64,000 nt of DNA from Caulobacter sp. (GTDB taxonomy: Bacteria; Pseudomonadota; Alphaproteobacteria; Caulobacterales; Caulobacteraceae): the NCBI RefSeq assembly GCF_017744445.1, contig NZ_JAGIBH010000017.1, positions 27,490-91,489 of the forward strand. Reading direction: 5' to 3'. The position numbers were made by a program, and so were the translations under genes. The notes under the pieces are model-generated. The model saw only the letters and a program-made list of their open reading frames with translations, did no database searches and was not told the DNA's origin. Positions 27,722 through 36,590 of this stretch are shown piece after piece. Within the stretch, counting starts at the first letter, position 1. Every line of letters starts with the position of its first letter.

Positions 27722-28627
27722 TCAGCGATCCCAAGGCGGCGTTCCCTTGAACGCCTCGGCCAGGAAATCCACCATCAGGCGCACCTTGGCCGACAGGTGC
27801 CTGCGGCTGGGATAGACCGCCAGCACGTCGATGTCGGGCAGGCTCCAGTCCGGCAGCAGGCGCACCAGCTTTCCGCTGCGCAGATCGTCTCCGATGATGA
27901 AGGTCGGCTGCCAGATCACGCCTTGGCCGGCCAGCGCCGCCGCACGGGTCGTGTCGCCATTGTTAGAGTACATGACCGGCTGCATCCGTACGACCGCTTG
28001 GCGGCCATCCGTGTGGGTCAGTCCCCAATCCTGCGCCATGGCCGTGTAGCTGTAGGCCAGGCAGCGGTGCGCCCCGAGTTTGTCGGGCGTCGTCGGCGTG
28101 CCGTGCGCTTTCAGATACTCCGGCGAAGCGCAGACGATGTTGCGCGAGGTCGCCAGCTTGCGGGCCACGTGGGTCTGCGAGCCGCCACGCGAGATGCGGA
28201 TGGCCAGGTCGTAGCCCTCCTCCACCAGGTCGACGACGCGGTCGGACAGGCTGATCTCCAGCTCGACCTTCGGGTGGCGGGCCATGAACTGCGGCCACAG
28301 GCCCGCCAGGTGTCGGACGCCGAAGCTGAGCGGCGCGTTGATCCGCAAACGGCCGCGCGGCTCGGCGACATTGGCCGAGGCGGCGGCTTCGGCTTCGGCG
28401 ATCTCGTCCAGGATGGCGCGGGCGCGTTCGTAGAGCGCCTCGCCGGCTTCGGTCAGCGACAGCCGCCGCGAGGTGCGGTTCAGCAGGCGCGCGCCCAGAT
28501 GCGCCTCCAGCTCGTTGACGTAGCGGGTGACATTGGCCGGCGAGGTGTCCAGCGCTTCGGCCGCCTTGGCGAAGCCGCCGCGGCCGACCACGGTCGTGAA
28601 GACCTCGAACGCACGCAGCCGATCCAT
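27722..28627 (-). CDS. LysR family transcriptional regulator
   Basis: A 301-residue regulator. The N-terminal winged helix-turn-helix (MDRLRAFEVFTTVVGRGGFAKAAEALDTSPANVTRYVNELEAHLGARLLNRTSRRLSLTEAG) is canonical, followed by a type 2 periplasmic-binding-like effector domain of the CrgA/aaeR-like branch (RGRLRINAPLSFGVRHLAGLWPQF). It is divergent from an SDR gene, the usual arrangement for a LysR regulator and its target. A symmetrical site lies just before its own start (28637-28659). The effector is unknown. Confidence 0.92.
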   Translation of the reverse strand: MDRLRAFEVFTTVVGRGGFAKAAEALDTSPANVTRYVNELEAHLGARLLNRTSRRLSLTEAGEALYERARAILDEIAEAEAAASANVAEPRGRLRINAPLSFGVRHLAGLWPQFMARHPKVELEISLSDRVVDLVEEGYDLAIRISRGGSQTHVARKLATSRNIVCASPEYLKAHGTPTTPDKLGAHRCLAYSYTAMAQDWGLTHTDGRQAVVRMQPVMYSNNGDTTRAAALAGQGVIWQPTFIIGDDLRSGKLVRLLPDWSLPDIDVLAVYPSRRHLSAKVRLMVDFLAEAFKGTPPWDR

Positions 28628-28636
28628 GCTCGCCCC

Positions 28637-28659
28637 ATCATTCCGAAAAGCTGAATGAT
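28637..28659. promoter_or_regulatory. Candidate LysR operator
   Basis: ATCATTC (28637-28643) and GAATGAT (28653-28659) are perfect 7-bp inverted arms around 9 nt, and the site fits the T-N11-A rule for LysR boxes. A second partial dyad, TGAA-N13-TTCA (28652-28672), overlaps it on the SDR side. It lies 10 bp upstream of the LysR start and about 100 bp upstream of the SDR start, the expected place for joint control. Confidence 0.6.
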
Positions 28660-28762
28660 AAGTACTGTTTCATCCTATCGTTCAAGGGGCGTGCGGAGCC
28701 TAAATCACCGTCACTGACCGACGCGCGGTGCGACGGCCCGTCAAACGGAAAGGTTCACTGAC

Positions 28763-29512
28763 ATGTCCCGCCTCGCCAACAAGACCATCCTGATCACCGG
28801 CGGCACCACCGGCATCGGCTTCGCCGCCGCCCAGCGCGCGATCGAAGAAGGCGCCAAGGTCGCCATCACCGGCGCCAACGCCCAGCGCCTGGAAGAAGCC
28901 AAGGCCGCGCTCGGTGGTGACGTCGTCGCCATCCTGGCCGATGCCGGCGACGTGGCGGCTCAAGCCGACATCGCCAAGCAGGTCGAAGCCGCCTTCGGCA
29001 AGCTGGACGCCGTCTTCGTCAATGCCGGCATCGCCCCGTTCGGCCCGCTGGAAAGCTGGACCGAGGAGACCTTCGACCGCGCCATCGGCGTCAATCTGAA
29101 GGGCCCGCTGTTCCTGGTCCAGGCCCTGGCCCCGATCCTGAGCAACCCGGCCTCGATCGTCTTCAACGGCTCGATCAACGCCCATATCGGCATGCCCAAT
29201 TCCAGCGTCTACGCCGCCAGCAAGGCCGGCCTGATCTCGCTGGCCCGCACCCTATCGGGCGAGCTGATCGGCCGCGGGATCCGGGTCAATGTCATCAGCC
29301 CCGGGCCGGTGAGCACGCCGCTCTACGGTAAGCTCGGCCTCGATAGCGCCCAACTGGACGCCATGTCGGCCGGCATCCTGGCCAACCTGCCCGCCGGCCG
29401 CTTCGGCGAGCCCAAGGAGATCGCCGACGCGGTGGTGTTCCTGGCCTCGGACGAGAGCCGCTTCACGGTGGGCAGCGAGCTGATCATCGATGGCGGGATG
29501 AGCACCCTCTGA
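28763..29512 (+). CDS. SDR family oxidoreductase
   Basis: A 249-residue NAD(P)-dependent short-chain dehydrogenase. Cofactor loop TGGTTGIGFAAA (12-23), NAG motif in VFVNAGIAPFG (about 86), catalytic Ser in NGSINAHIG (about 138) and YAASKAG (about 152-158), then VISPGPVSTPLYG. It lacks a distinctive substrate signature; LysR-controlled members of this type often act on small carbonyls. A GGAAAGG site precedes the ATG at 28763. It ends just before a palindromic repeat. Confidence 0.9.
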   Translation: MSRLANKTILITGGTTGIGFAAAQRAIEEGAKVAITGANAQRLEEAKAALGGDVVAILADAGDVAAQADIAKQVEAAFGKLDAVFVNAGIAPFGPLESWTEETFDRAIGVNLKGPLFLVQALAPILSNPASIVFNGSINAHIGMPNSSVYAASKAGLISLARTLSGELIGRGIRVNVISPGPVSTPLYGKLGLDSAQLDAMSAGILANLPAGRFGEPKEIADAVVFLASDESRFTVGSELIIDGGMSTL

Positions 29513-29515
29513 AAA

Positions 29516-29617
29516 CTGTCATCCCGGCCAAGCGCGCAGCGCGCCGAGCCGGGACCGCCGGAAGCTCCGAGCTTGTTGCGGTCCCGGCTCTTCGCTTCGC
29601 TGCGGCCGGGATGACAG
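29516..29617. repeat. Paired palindromic repeat, family B, copy 1
   Basis: CTGTCATCCCGGCC (from 29516) and GGCCGGGATGACAG (ending 29617) are perfect 14-bp inverted ends enclosing smaller palindromes (GCGCGCAGCGCGC; two copies of the GGTCCCGGCTC type). It lies between the convergent SDR and GH5 genes. The second copy is at 34783. Confidence 0.8.
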
Positions 29618-29620
29618 GTT

Positions 29621-31312
29621 CTATTTGGCCGGCGTGAGCTTGATCGCCGACACCGTCGCCGCTCCCGTCGACTCCACCACCAGCGTATTGGTCCCTGCCA
29701 TCAGGCTGACGATCGCGCCGCTCTTGACCGCCGCGCCGCCGTTGACCGCGACCTCCATCGGCCCCTCGCCCACCAGGCTAACCGCGTAGCGCCCCGCCGT
29801 CGCCGAGACCGTGTAGCGCAGCCATTCGCCGGCCGTGAAGTCGGTGACCTTCAGCGCCCCGTCCGCCGACCGCTCCAGATCCACCCCGTCGTTGCGTCCC
29901 GCCCGCCCCTTGTTCCAGGGCGTGCGCTGGCCGCCGGTCGAGACGTGGTAGTTGGCCGCGTCCGCGTCGGCATAGGCCGCGCCGATGACGCCCAGATCGT
30001 ACTGCCAGGCCGGGATGGTCGCGCCCTTGGCCCCGACCACGTGCTTTCTGAAAGGGCGCGTCGTCGCATCGTGCGGCTGGCGGAACATGGCGTCGATGAC
30101 GTCCGGATGGGCCTCGTTGTTCTCGAAGCGAACGTCGTGCGAAGCCACCTTCATCAGCACCGAATAGGCCTTGTCCGCGCTCACGGGCGTCTTGGCCTCG
30201 CCCGTCAAGGTCGCGACCACATCGTCATAGGCCGGGTCGACCTTGATCTCGAGCGGCTGGTTGAAGCCGATCTTCTTCAGCGGCCAGAACGCCCAGCCGA
30301 TCTCGTGCTTTTCGACCAGACGGATGGCGTCGGCGAACCAGACGTTGGAGTTCTCGCCGCTCTCGCCCAGCCACAGCGGCAGGCCCGTCTGCTCGCGCAG
30401 CTTCAGGTGCTGCTCGATCGAGGCGTCGTCGTTGACGTTCCAGTACTTGTGGAAGCTGAGCGCCATGTTGGCGTCCCAGGGCTTTGGCATGCCCTTGTAA
30501 TTGTTGCCCCAGCAATTGCCCTCGATGATGATCATGTGGCGCGGGTCGATCGCGCGGATCGCGGCCGTGGCTTCCTGGTAGAAACTCCACAGCTTGTCCT
30601 GCTTCTCGTCCTTGCAGCCGTTCTTGTTGCCGGAGCCATCGAAGTCCCAGTTGGGCTCATTCAGCAGGTCGTAGGCCCCGATCATCGGCTCGTCCTTGTA
30701 GCGGGCGGCCAGTTTCTTCCAGAGTTCGATGGTCTTGCGCCGCGCCTCGGGGCTGTCCCACAGCGAGGGCTTGGCCGGATCGCGGTCGGCGATCGGCAGG
30801 TCGTTGCCCTGGCCGCTGGGCGCGGCGTGCAGGTCGAGGATCAGGTAGATGCCGTTGGCCTTGCTCCAGGCCAGCAGGTCGTCGATCCGCTTGAAGCCGT
30901 CCTCATGCCAGGTGTCGACGCCCGCCTTGGGCTCCTGGTCGACCGGCAGGGTCAAGAGGTCGTAGTGCATCGGCAGGCGCACGGAGTTGAAACCCCAGGC
31001 CGCCATCGCGTCGATGTCAGCCTTGGTGGTGTGGTTGTCGAGCCAGGCCTTATGGATCGCCTGCTGGCGCGCGGGGCCGACCAAGTCGGCGATCTTGCCC
31101 TGGATGACGTGCTGCTGGCCCAGCTTGGACAGGCGCAGCATGTAGCCCTCCTGCAGCATCCAGCCGCCCAGGCCCATGCCGCGCAGGATCACCTGTTGGC
31201 CGGTCTCGTCGACAATGCGGGCGTCTTTTGCCTTCAGCCAACCTTCGGCCGATGCGGTGGTGGTGGCGAGGAGTGCGAGCGCGGCAGCGCCCATCGCGAG
31301 CCAGGACTTCAT
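29621..31312 (-). CDS. Exported glycoside hydrolase family 5 protein with C-terminal carbohydrate-binding-like domain
   Basis: Signal peptide MKSWLAMGAAALALLATT followed by TASA, then a GH5 (beta/alpha)8 domain (about 25-380). The acid/base glutamate is in IGAYDLLNEPNWDF (about 224) and the nucleophile in LPLWLGESGENSN (about 318). The last 140 residues (from about 420) form a beta-rich module with VDLERSADGALKVTDFTAGEWLRYTVSATAG, like carbohydrate-binding modules of the CBM6/CBM35 type. GH5 enzymes cut beta-glucans, mannans or xylans; the precise substrate is not readable. Probably secreted to the periplasm or outside. Confidence 0.88.
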   Translation of the reverse strand: MKSWLAMGAAALALLATTTASAEGWLKAKDARIVDETGQQVILRGMGLGGWMLQEGYMLRLSKLGQQHVIQGKIADLVGPARQQAIHKAWLDNHTTKADIDAMAAWGFNSVRLPMHYDLLTLPVDQEPKAGVDTWHEDGFKRIDDLLAWSKANGIYLILDLHAAPSGQGNDLPIADRDPAKPSLWDSPEARRKTIELWKKLAARYKDEPMIGAYDLLNEPNWDFDGSGNKNGCKDEKQDKLWSFYQEATAAIRAIDPRHMIIIEGNCWGNNYKGMPKPWDANMALSFHKYWNVNDDASIEQHLKLREQTGLPLWLGESGENSNVWFADAIRLVEKHEIGWAFWPLKKIGFNQPLEIKVDPAYDDVVATLTGEAKTPVSADKAYSVLMKVASHDVRFENNEAHPDVIDAMFRQPHDATTRPFRKHVVGAKGATIPAWQYDLGVIGAAYADADAANYHVSTGGQRTPWNKGRAGRNDGVDLERSADGALKVTDFTAGEWLRYTVSATAGRYAVSLVGEGPMEVAVNGGAAVKSGAIVSLMAGTNTLVVESTGAATVSAIKLTPAK

Positions 31313-31394
31313 GAGACGGCCTCCCTAGAGGTCGCCTCTCAACGGGCGACGCTTACTGGTATGACCAATTCCTGGCGCAGAATGACAACGTTGT

Positions 31395-33863
31395 CTAGAC
31401 CGTCTCCTTGGGCGGTCCAGTCAAGGCGTCCGAAAGGGTCGACAGCAGCGAGGCCACCGTCAGCGGCTTGGGCGTGGCGCCGTCGAACACCGGATCCAGC
31501 GGCCCCGAGCGCACGTCGGCCGAGAAGGCGATGATCGGCGAGCCGGCGCTGGGCCCCGCCTCGGCCCGGATCCGCTGGGCGGCCGAAACGCCGTCGAGGC
31601 GCGGCATGCGCAGGTCCATCAGGATGGCGTCGAAAGCGTCAGCGGCGGCAGCGGCGACGCCCTCCTCGCCATCGACGGCCTCGGCGACATGCACGCCAAC
31701 CGCCTCGAGCACCGAACGGACCAGCTCACGATTGCCGGCGTTGTCGTCTACCACCAGCACCCGCACGCCCGGCGGCGGCAGAGGCAGCTCGGTCTCCTCG
31801 ACCTCATCCTCGATCTCGTTGTGCGAAGGCCCGGTCTGGGCGGGGATCTCGAACCAGAAGCGCGCGCCCTGCCCCAGCGTGCTCTCGACGCCGATGTCGC
31901 CGCCCATCAGTTCGACCAGGCCGCGCGAGATGGCCAGGCCCAGGCCCGTGCCGCCGTGCTCGCGGTTCAGCGCCTCGTCGATCTGCGAGAAGCGGGCGAA
32001 AATCAGGGCCTGATCGGCCTCGGCCACGCCCGGGCCGGTGTCGGTGACGCTCATGCGCAGCCGACCGGTCTGGATGTCGTAGTCGGTCTCCAGCCGCACC
32101 TCGCCGACCTCGGTGAACTTCACGGCGTTGCCGATCAGGTTCAGCAGCACCTGGCGCACGCGCTCGGGATCGATGAACAGCTCGGGCGGCGCGGTGTCGT
32201 CGCCGACGGAGCGCAGCACCAGGTTCTTGGCCGCCGCATCGGGGGCCAGCATCTCCAGCACTTCGGACACCACGCCGGTGATCGCCACGGTGCGGGGCTC
32301 CAGGGTGATACGGCCCTGCTCCAGGCGCGAGAAGTCGAGGATGTCGTTGATCGTCGCCAACAGAGTCCGGCCGCCGGTGGTGATCCGGTCGACATAACGC
32401 TTGCCGCGCTGGCTCAGGGCCGGTTCGTCGGCCAGCAGGTTGGCGAAGCCGATCACAGCGGTCAGGGGCGTGCGCAGCTCGTGGCTCATATTGGCCAGGA
32501 ACTCGCCCTTCACGGCGGCGGCGGTCTCGGCCTCGGCGCGGGCCGCGCGCAGGTCCAGCTCCAGCGTCTTGCGGGCGGTGACGTCACGGATGATGTCGGT
32601 GATGCCGGTCGGCGCGCCGGTGACCGGGTCACAGGCCAGGGTCGGACGCGATTCCAGCCAGATCATCCGGCCATCCTGGCGGAAGGCGCGGTACTCGACC
32701 GTTTCGGCCGGCGGCGCGGTCACGCCTTCGGGACAGTTGCGCTGCAGCTCGACCACGCGGCGGATCGCGGCGCGGTCGTCCTCGTGCAGGGTCTTGAGAT
32801 AGGCCGTGCCCAAGAGCTCTTCGGGCTCGTAGCCCAGGATCGTGCGGGCGGCCGGCGAGATGTAGGTCATCTGACCGTGCAGGTCGCTGTGGGCGATGAT
32901 GTCGAGAGCGCTCTCGGCCAACAGGCGATAGCGGGCCTCGCTGCGTTCGGCCTGGGCCAGGATGGCGCGGCGCTGGCGCTGGAAGGCCGCGACCGGCAGG
33001 CTGACGAAGATCGAGACGGCCAGGAACAGCTGCAGCACCGTCGACTGCGTGCCCGTGCCGGCCAGGATCAGGTGGATGGGTCCGCGTCCCGAGATGGTCA
33101 GGACCAGGGCGATGGCGGCCACCAGCACCGCGCTCAGCGCAGCGCCCAGCACCTCCTGGCGCCAGGCGACGAACAGCATGACCGGCGGCACCAGGAACAG
33201 CAGCGGGTACTTAGCCTGGGCGAAGACCACGGTGGTCATCAGGCAGCAGATGACGATCGACAGCACGCCATCGCGCGTCAGCGGCCGTTCGCGCAGGTAA
33301 AGCCCGGCCTTGAAGAACACCAGCAGGCACGGCCCGATGGTCAGCATGCCCAGCATGTCGTTCAGCACCCAGCCGATGACGTTCTGGACCAGGTCGCCGC
33401 CGCGCAGCAGCGTGTGGATCGACGAGGCCGCCGTCCCGGCGATCGCCGGGGCCATGAAGCCGCCCAGCAGCACGAAAGCCAGCATGTCGCGCGGCCGGCC
33501 CAGGTCGATCGAGTCGCCGGTGACCCGCCGCACGGCATAGGCCGCCAGGGTCGCCTCGGTGATGTTCAGGGTGACCAGGATGACATTGACCAGCGGACTA
33601 TCGCCGGCATGAGCCCCGGCCGTCAGGGCGCCCAGCACGGCGCCAGCGATCAGGGCCGGCCAGCGCCGCGACGGCGACGACAGCAGGCACGCGGCCAGGA
33701 AGCCGTTCGACAGCCAGATCGGGGTGACGTGATTATAGGCGCGCGGGATCTCGACACAGACATAGGCGAGAAACGCAAAGCCGAACGCGACGCCCAACGC
33801 CGCCAGGAGCGTGGCCGCCAAGTCCTCTCGGGTTCTGGGTCCGATCGTCGGTTGGTCGACCAT
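31395..33863 (-). CDS. MASE1-PAS hybrid histidine kinase
   Basis: An 822-residue membrane sensor. The N-terminal roughly 300 residues form the eight-helix MASE1 domain (YVCVEIPRAYNHVTPIWLSNGFLAACLL is typical). A PAS domain (about 310-430; SDLHGQMTYISPAARTILGYEPEELLG) follows, then HisKA with histidine in FLANMSHELRTPLTAVIG (about 465), HATPase (NAVKFT, DTGPGVAEAD, GGTGLGLAISRGL) and a C-terminal receiver with VLVVDDNAGNREL and ILMDLRMPRLDG. No cognate regulator or HPt gene is adjacent. The PAS domain may bind a small ligand or cofactor. Part of a general layout with two orphan hybrid kinases in this window. Confidence 0.9.
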   Translation of the reverse strand: MVDQPTIGPRTREDLAATLLAALGVAFGFAFLAYVCVEIPRAYNHVTPIWLSNGFLAACLLSSPSRRWPALIAGAVLGALTAGAHAGDSPLVNVILVTLNITEATLAAYAVRRVTGDSIDLGRPRDMLAFVLLGGFMAPAIAGTAASSIHTLLRGGDLVQNVIGWVLNDMLGMLTIGPCLLVFFKAGLYLRERPLTRDGVLSIVICCLMTTVVFAQAKYPLLFLVPPVMLFVAWRQEVLGAALSAVLVAAIALVLTISGRGPIHLILAGTGTQSTVLQLFLAVSIFVSLPVAAFQRQRRAILAQAERSEARYRLLAESALDIIAHSDLHGQMTYISPAARTILGYEPEELLGTAYLKTLHEDDRAAIRRVVELQRNCPEGVTAPPAETVEYRAFRQDGRMIWLESRPTLACDPVTGAPTGITDIIRDVTARKTLELDLRAARAEAETAAAVKGEFLANMSHELRTPLTAVIGFANLLADEPALSQRGKRYVDRITTGGRTLLATINDILDFSRLEQGRITLEPRTVAITGVVSEVLEMLAPDAAAKNLVLRSVGDDTAPPELFIDPERVRQVLLNLIGNAVKFTEVGEVRLETDYDIQTGRLRMSVTDTGPGVAEADQALIFARFSQIDEALNREHGGTGLGLAISRGLVELMGGDIGVESTLGQGARFWFEIPAQTGPSHNEIEDEVEETELPLPPPGVRVLVVDDNAGNRELVRSVLEAVGVHVAEAVDGEEGVAAAAADAFDAILMDLRMPRLDGVSAAQRIRAEAGPSAGSPIIAFSADVRSGPLDPVFDGATPKPLTVASLLSTLSDALTGPPKETV

Positions 33864-33970
33864 GCTCTGAACCAGCCGGCGTCAAGAATCTCCGGCGTTC
33901 GAGTTATTTCATCTCAATCGCACGGAAGCCAGAAGAGCTTGGGCCAGAAGAATTGGGAAAAGCGCGGTCC

Positions 33971-34315
33971 TTAGCCGCATTTGACTTCCTGGACGACGCC
34001 GGTATCGGCGTTGAACAGGATGTTCAGTCGATCCGCGCGGTAATCCATGGTCACCGGGCATGTCGTGCAGGCCACCCGCCAGCGCGAAGGATCGACCGGG
34101 GCCGGCAGGCTGGTGCGCGGCTTGCCGACAAAGGCTTGCGCGTCCTTCAGGCCGCACTGGTCCTTCTCGGCCTGGGCGACCGGAGGCTTGGCCGGCAGGG
34201 CGATGGCCGGCGGCGCGGTGGGGGTCGTGGGCGGCGGAGGCGGCGCCGGCTCTGGCGCGCTGGAGCACGAGGCCAGAACCAGACCCAGGATCGCTGCCGA
34301 CAGGACGCGCTTCAT
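33971..34315 (-). CDS. Peptidase inhibitor I78-like lipoprotein
   Basis: A 114-residue protein with lipoprotein signal MKRVLSAAILGLVLASC, a proline-rich linker (PEPAPPPPPTTPTAPP) and a C-terminal domain matching the I78 inhibitor pattern: CGLKDAQAFVGKP, then TMDYRADRLNILFNADTGVVQEVKCG ending at the last residue. The two end cysteines probably pair. I78 relatives are small secreted elastase/trypsin inhibitors, so this may protect envelope proteins. Start at 34315 gives an ATGA overlap with the holC stop; an ATG five codons earlier is less likely. Confidence 0.8.
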   Translation of the reverse strand: MKRVLSAAILGLVLASCSSAPEPAPPPPPTTPTAPPAIALPAKPPVAQAEKDQCGLKDAQAFVGKPRTSLPAPVDPSRWRVACTTCPVTMDYRADRLNILFNADTGVVQEVKCG

Positions 34316-34773
34316 GCCTGCTTCTCCCAACCGCGTTCGGCGCCCTGGCGCCAGTAGGACACCGGATGCCCGGCCTTCTTGAACACGGACCAGCGTCCGC
34401 GCGCCTGCGACAGAGCCTGCTCATCCCTGCCATCGAACAGCAGGATGCAGCGCGAAACCCCTGAAAGATCTCCAGGTTCTGCCCCATCGATCAGGAACAA
34501 AGCGTCGCCGGCATTGGGGTTCCCGTCCTCGCCGGTCAGCAGGACGGGCTGCCGCTCGGCCATCGGTTCGGAGGCCATGCCATGCGGCAGGAAGCTGTCC
34601 TCACGGAAGGTCCACAGGTGCTGGTCCAGCGCCTCCAGCCGGCCAGGATCGCCCCCGCGAACCAGGGCCTTCCAGCCCCGGCCCAGGGTCTTTTCCAGCA
34701 GCTCGGGCAGCACCGCCTCGAGCGGCGAGCGCTCCAGGTGGTAGAACCAGACCTCGCAGGGTTCAGCGGTCAT
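34312..34773 (-). CDS. holC: DNA polymerase III chi subunit
   Basis: A clamp-loader accessory protein that bridges the loader to SSB. About 153 residues: EVWFYHLERSPLEAVLPELLEKTLGRGWKALV at the start, EDSFLPHGMASEPMAERQPVLLT in the middle (the WTFREDSFLPHG signature) and CILLFDGRDEQALSQARGRWSVFKKAGHPVSYWRQG at the end match HolC. An AGGGA site precedes the ATG at 34773. Downstream of pepA on the same strand, as in many proteobacteria, with a palindromic repeat between. Confidence 0.9.
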   Translation of the reverse strand: MTAEPCEVWFYHLERSPLEAVLPELLEKTLGRGWKALVRGGDPGRLEALDQHLWTFREDSFLPHGMASEPMAERQPVLLTGEDGNPNAGDALFLIDGAEPGDLSGVSRCILLFDGRDEQALSQARGRWSVFKKAGHPVSYWRQGAERGWEKQA

Positions 34774-34782
34774 CAAAATTCC

Positions 34783-34884
34783 CTGTCATCCCGGGCGAAG
34801 CGTAGCGAAGACCCGGGACCGCGGAAAGCGCGGCGCTTGGGGCGGTCCCGGCTCGGCGCGCTGCGCGCTGGGCCGGGATGACAG
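34783..34884. repeat. Paired palindromic repeat, family B, copy 2
   Basis: CTGTCATCCCGGGC (from 34783) and GGCCGGGATGACAG (ending 34884), almost perfect inverted ends like copy 1 at 29516, with GCGCGCTGCGCGC inside. It lies between pepA and holC on the minus strand and includes or abuts the holC leader, so it would be transcribed in the pepA-holC mRNA. Confidence 0.8.
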
Positions 34885-34894
34885 CTCTTGCGGA

Positions 34895-36376
34895 TCAGCC
34901 TTCGTAGGCGTCGGCGACGAGGCGGTTGAGCAGACGCACGCCGTAGCCGGCCGCGCCGTCCGGCGCGGTCGGGTCGGCCGAGGGCTTCTTCCAGGCCACC
35001 GAAGCGATGTCGAGGTGCGCCCACGGCACGCCGTTGACGAACTTCTGCAGGAACAGGCCGGCGGTGATCGAACCGGCCGGCCGACCGCCGATGTTCTTCA
35101 TGTCGGCGATCGGGCTTTCGATCTGCTTCTCGTAGGCGGCCGGCAGCGGCAGGCGCCACAGCGGCTCGCGCTCGGCCTTGCCGGCGCTGAGAATTTTCTC
35201 CGACAAGCCATCGTTATTGCTGAACAAACCGGCGTAGTCATGACCCAGCGAGATGATAATCGCGCCGGTCAGGGTGGCCAGGTTGATCATGAACTGCGGC
35301 TTGAAGCGGTCCTGGCAGTACCAGAGGGCGTCAGCCAGCACGAGGCGGCCTTCGGCGTCGGTGTTGATGACCTCGATGGTCTGGCCCGACATCGAGGTGA
35401 CCACGTCGCCCGGACGCTGGGCGTTGCCGTCGGGCATGTTCTCCACCAGGCCCAGAATGCCGATGGCGTTGACCTTGGCCTTGCGGCCAGCCAGGGCGTG
35501 CATGACGCCGGTCACGGCGGCCGCGCCGCCCATGTCCCACTTCATGTCTTCCATGCCGTCGGCCGGCTTGAGGCTGATGCCGCCGGTGTCGAAGGTCACG
35601 CCCTTGCCGACGAAGGCGATCGGCTGGGCCGACTTATCGGCGCCGCCCAGCCACTTCATGATCACCAGCTGGCTCTCGCGGCGGCTGCCCTGCCCCACGC
35701 CCAGCAGGCTGCCCATGCCCAGCTCCGCCATCTGGGCCTCGCCCAGGATCTCGACTTCCAGGCCCAGGCTTTCCAGGCTCTTGGCGCGGGCGGCGAACTC
35801 TTCCGGATGCAGAATGTTGGCCGGCTCGGAGACCAGGTCGCGACTGAAAATGATGGCGTCGGCCAGGGCCGAGAGCGGCTCATAGGCCTTCTGGGCCTTG
35901 ACCGGATCGGCGGCGGCGACCTTGACCACCTGGATCGAGGGCTTCTTCTCGGCCTTCTCGGTGGTGCGGTACTTGTCGAAGCGATAGGCGGCCAGGCGCG
36001 CGCCAAAGGCGGCGCGGGCGGCGCTCTCGGCGTCGGCGCCCAGCTTCAAAACCAGCTCGGTGACGCCCGTGGTCTTCACGGCCTGATAGGCCGAGGCGGC
36101 GGCGGTCTCGACCGCTTCCGGCTCGACCGCGCCCGAGCCATCGACGCCGACCAGCACCAGGCGAGCGGCTTCCAGGCCGTGCGGGGCGACAACGTCCAGG
36201 GTCTGGCCCTTGGCGCCGGTGAAGCGGCCGCCGGCGATGGCGCGCGCCAGGGCGCCGCCGGTGGCCTCGTTGGCCGCCTTGGCTTCCGGCGAAAGGGCCG
36301 CGCCTTCATGGGCCAGGACCGCGAGGGCGGCCGTGGCGCCGGCCTGGGTGTCGACGGGGACGAACTCGATACGCAT
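34895..36376 (-). CDS. pepA: Leucyl aminopeptidase (M17)
   Basis: A two-metal cytosolic aminopeptidase, 493 residues. The catalytic half has VGKGVTFDTGGISLKPADGM (metal ligands Lys and Asp), MGGAAAVTGVMHAL and the signature NTDAEGRLVLADAL (about 342-355), with ITAGLFLQKFV near the end. The ATG at 36376 has an AGGAG site six bases upstream; an earlier ATG at 36391 contains that site and was not chosen. Some PepA proteins also bind DNA, but nothing here shows that. It is divergent from lptF, with about 200 nt between that contains a CGGCAT/ATGCCG hairpin but no gene. Confidence 0.95.
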   Translation of the reverse strand: MRIEFVPVDTQAGATAALAVLAHEGAALSPEAKAANEATGGALARAIAGGRFTGAKGQTLDVVAPHGLEAARLVLVGVDGSGAVEPEAVETAAASAYQAVKTTGVTELVLKLGADAESAARAAFGARLAAYRFDKYRTTEKAEKKPSIQVVKVAAADPVKAQKAYEPLSALADAIIFSRDLVSEPANILHPEEFAARAKSLESLGLEVEILGEAQMAELGMGSLLGVGQGSRRESQLVIMKWLGGADKSAQPIAFVGKGVTFDTGGISLKPADGMEDMKWDMGGAAAVTGVMHALAGRKAKVNAIGILGLVENMPDGNAQRPGDVVTSMSGQTIEVINTDAEGRLVLADALWYCQDRFKPQFMINLATLTGAIIISLGHDYAGLFSNNDGLSEKILSAGKAEREPLWRLPLPAAYEKQIESPIADMKNIGGRPAGSITAGLFLQKFVNGVPWAHLDIASVAWKKPSADPTAPDGAAGYGVRLLNRLVADAYEG

Positions 36377-36590
36377 GCCGCGCTCCTGCATCTGGGCGAC
36401 TTATAAACGGCTCTGCCGCTTGGTCTGAACTAGGCGGCATAGTCCAATGCCGCGCCTTAGAAAAGGCTCCGTTCACCCCCACTCGACAAGGTCAAGTTAG
36501 GTCCCTGGTTGTGCCGACGCGAAGCCCCCGTGTAGAACGACCCATCTTCGGGGTTCGTCCCACGAATCCATCCGCCCCGAACGTCTCTTC

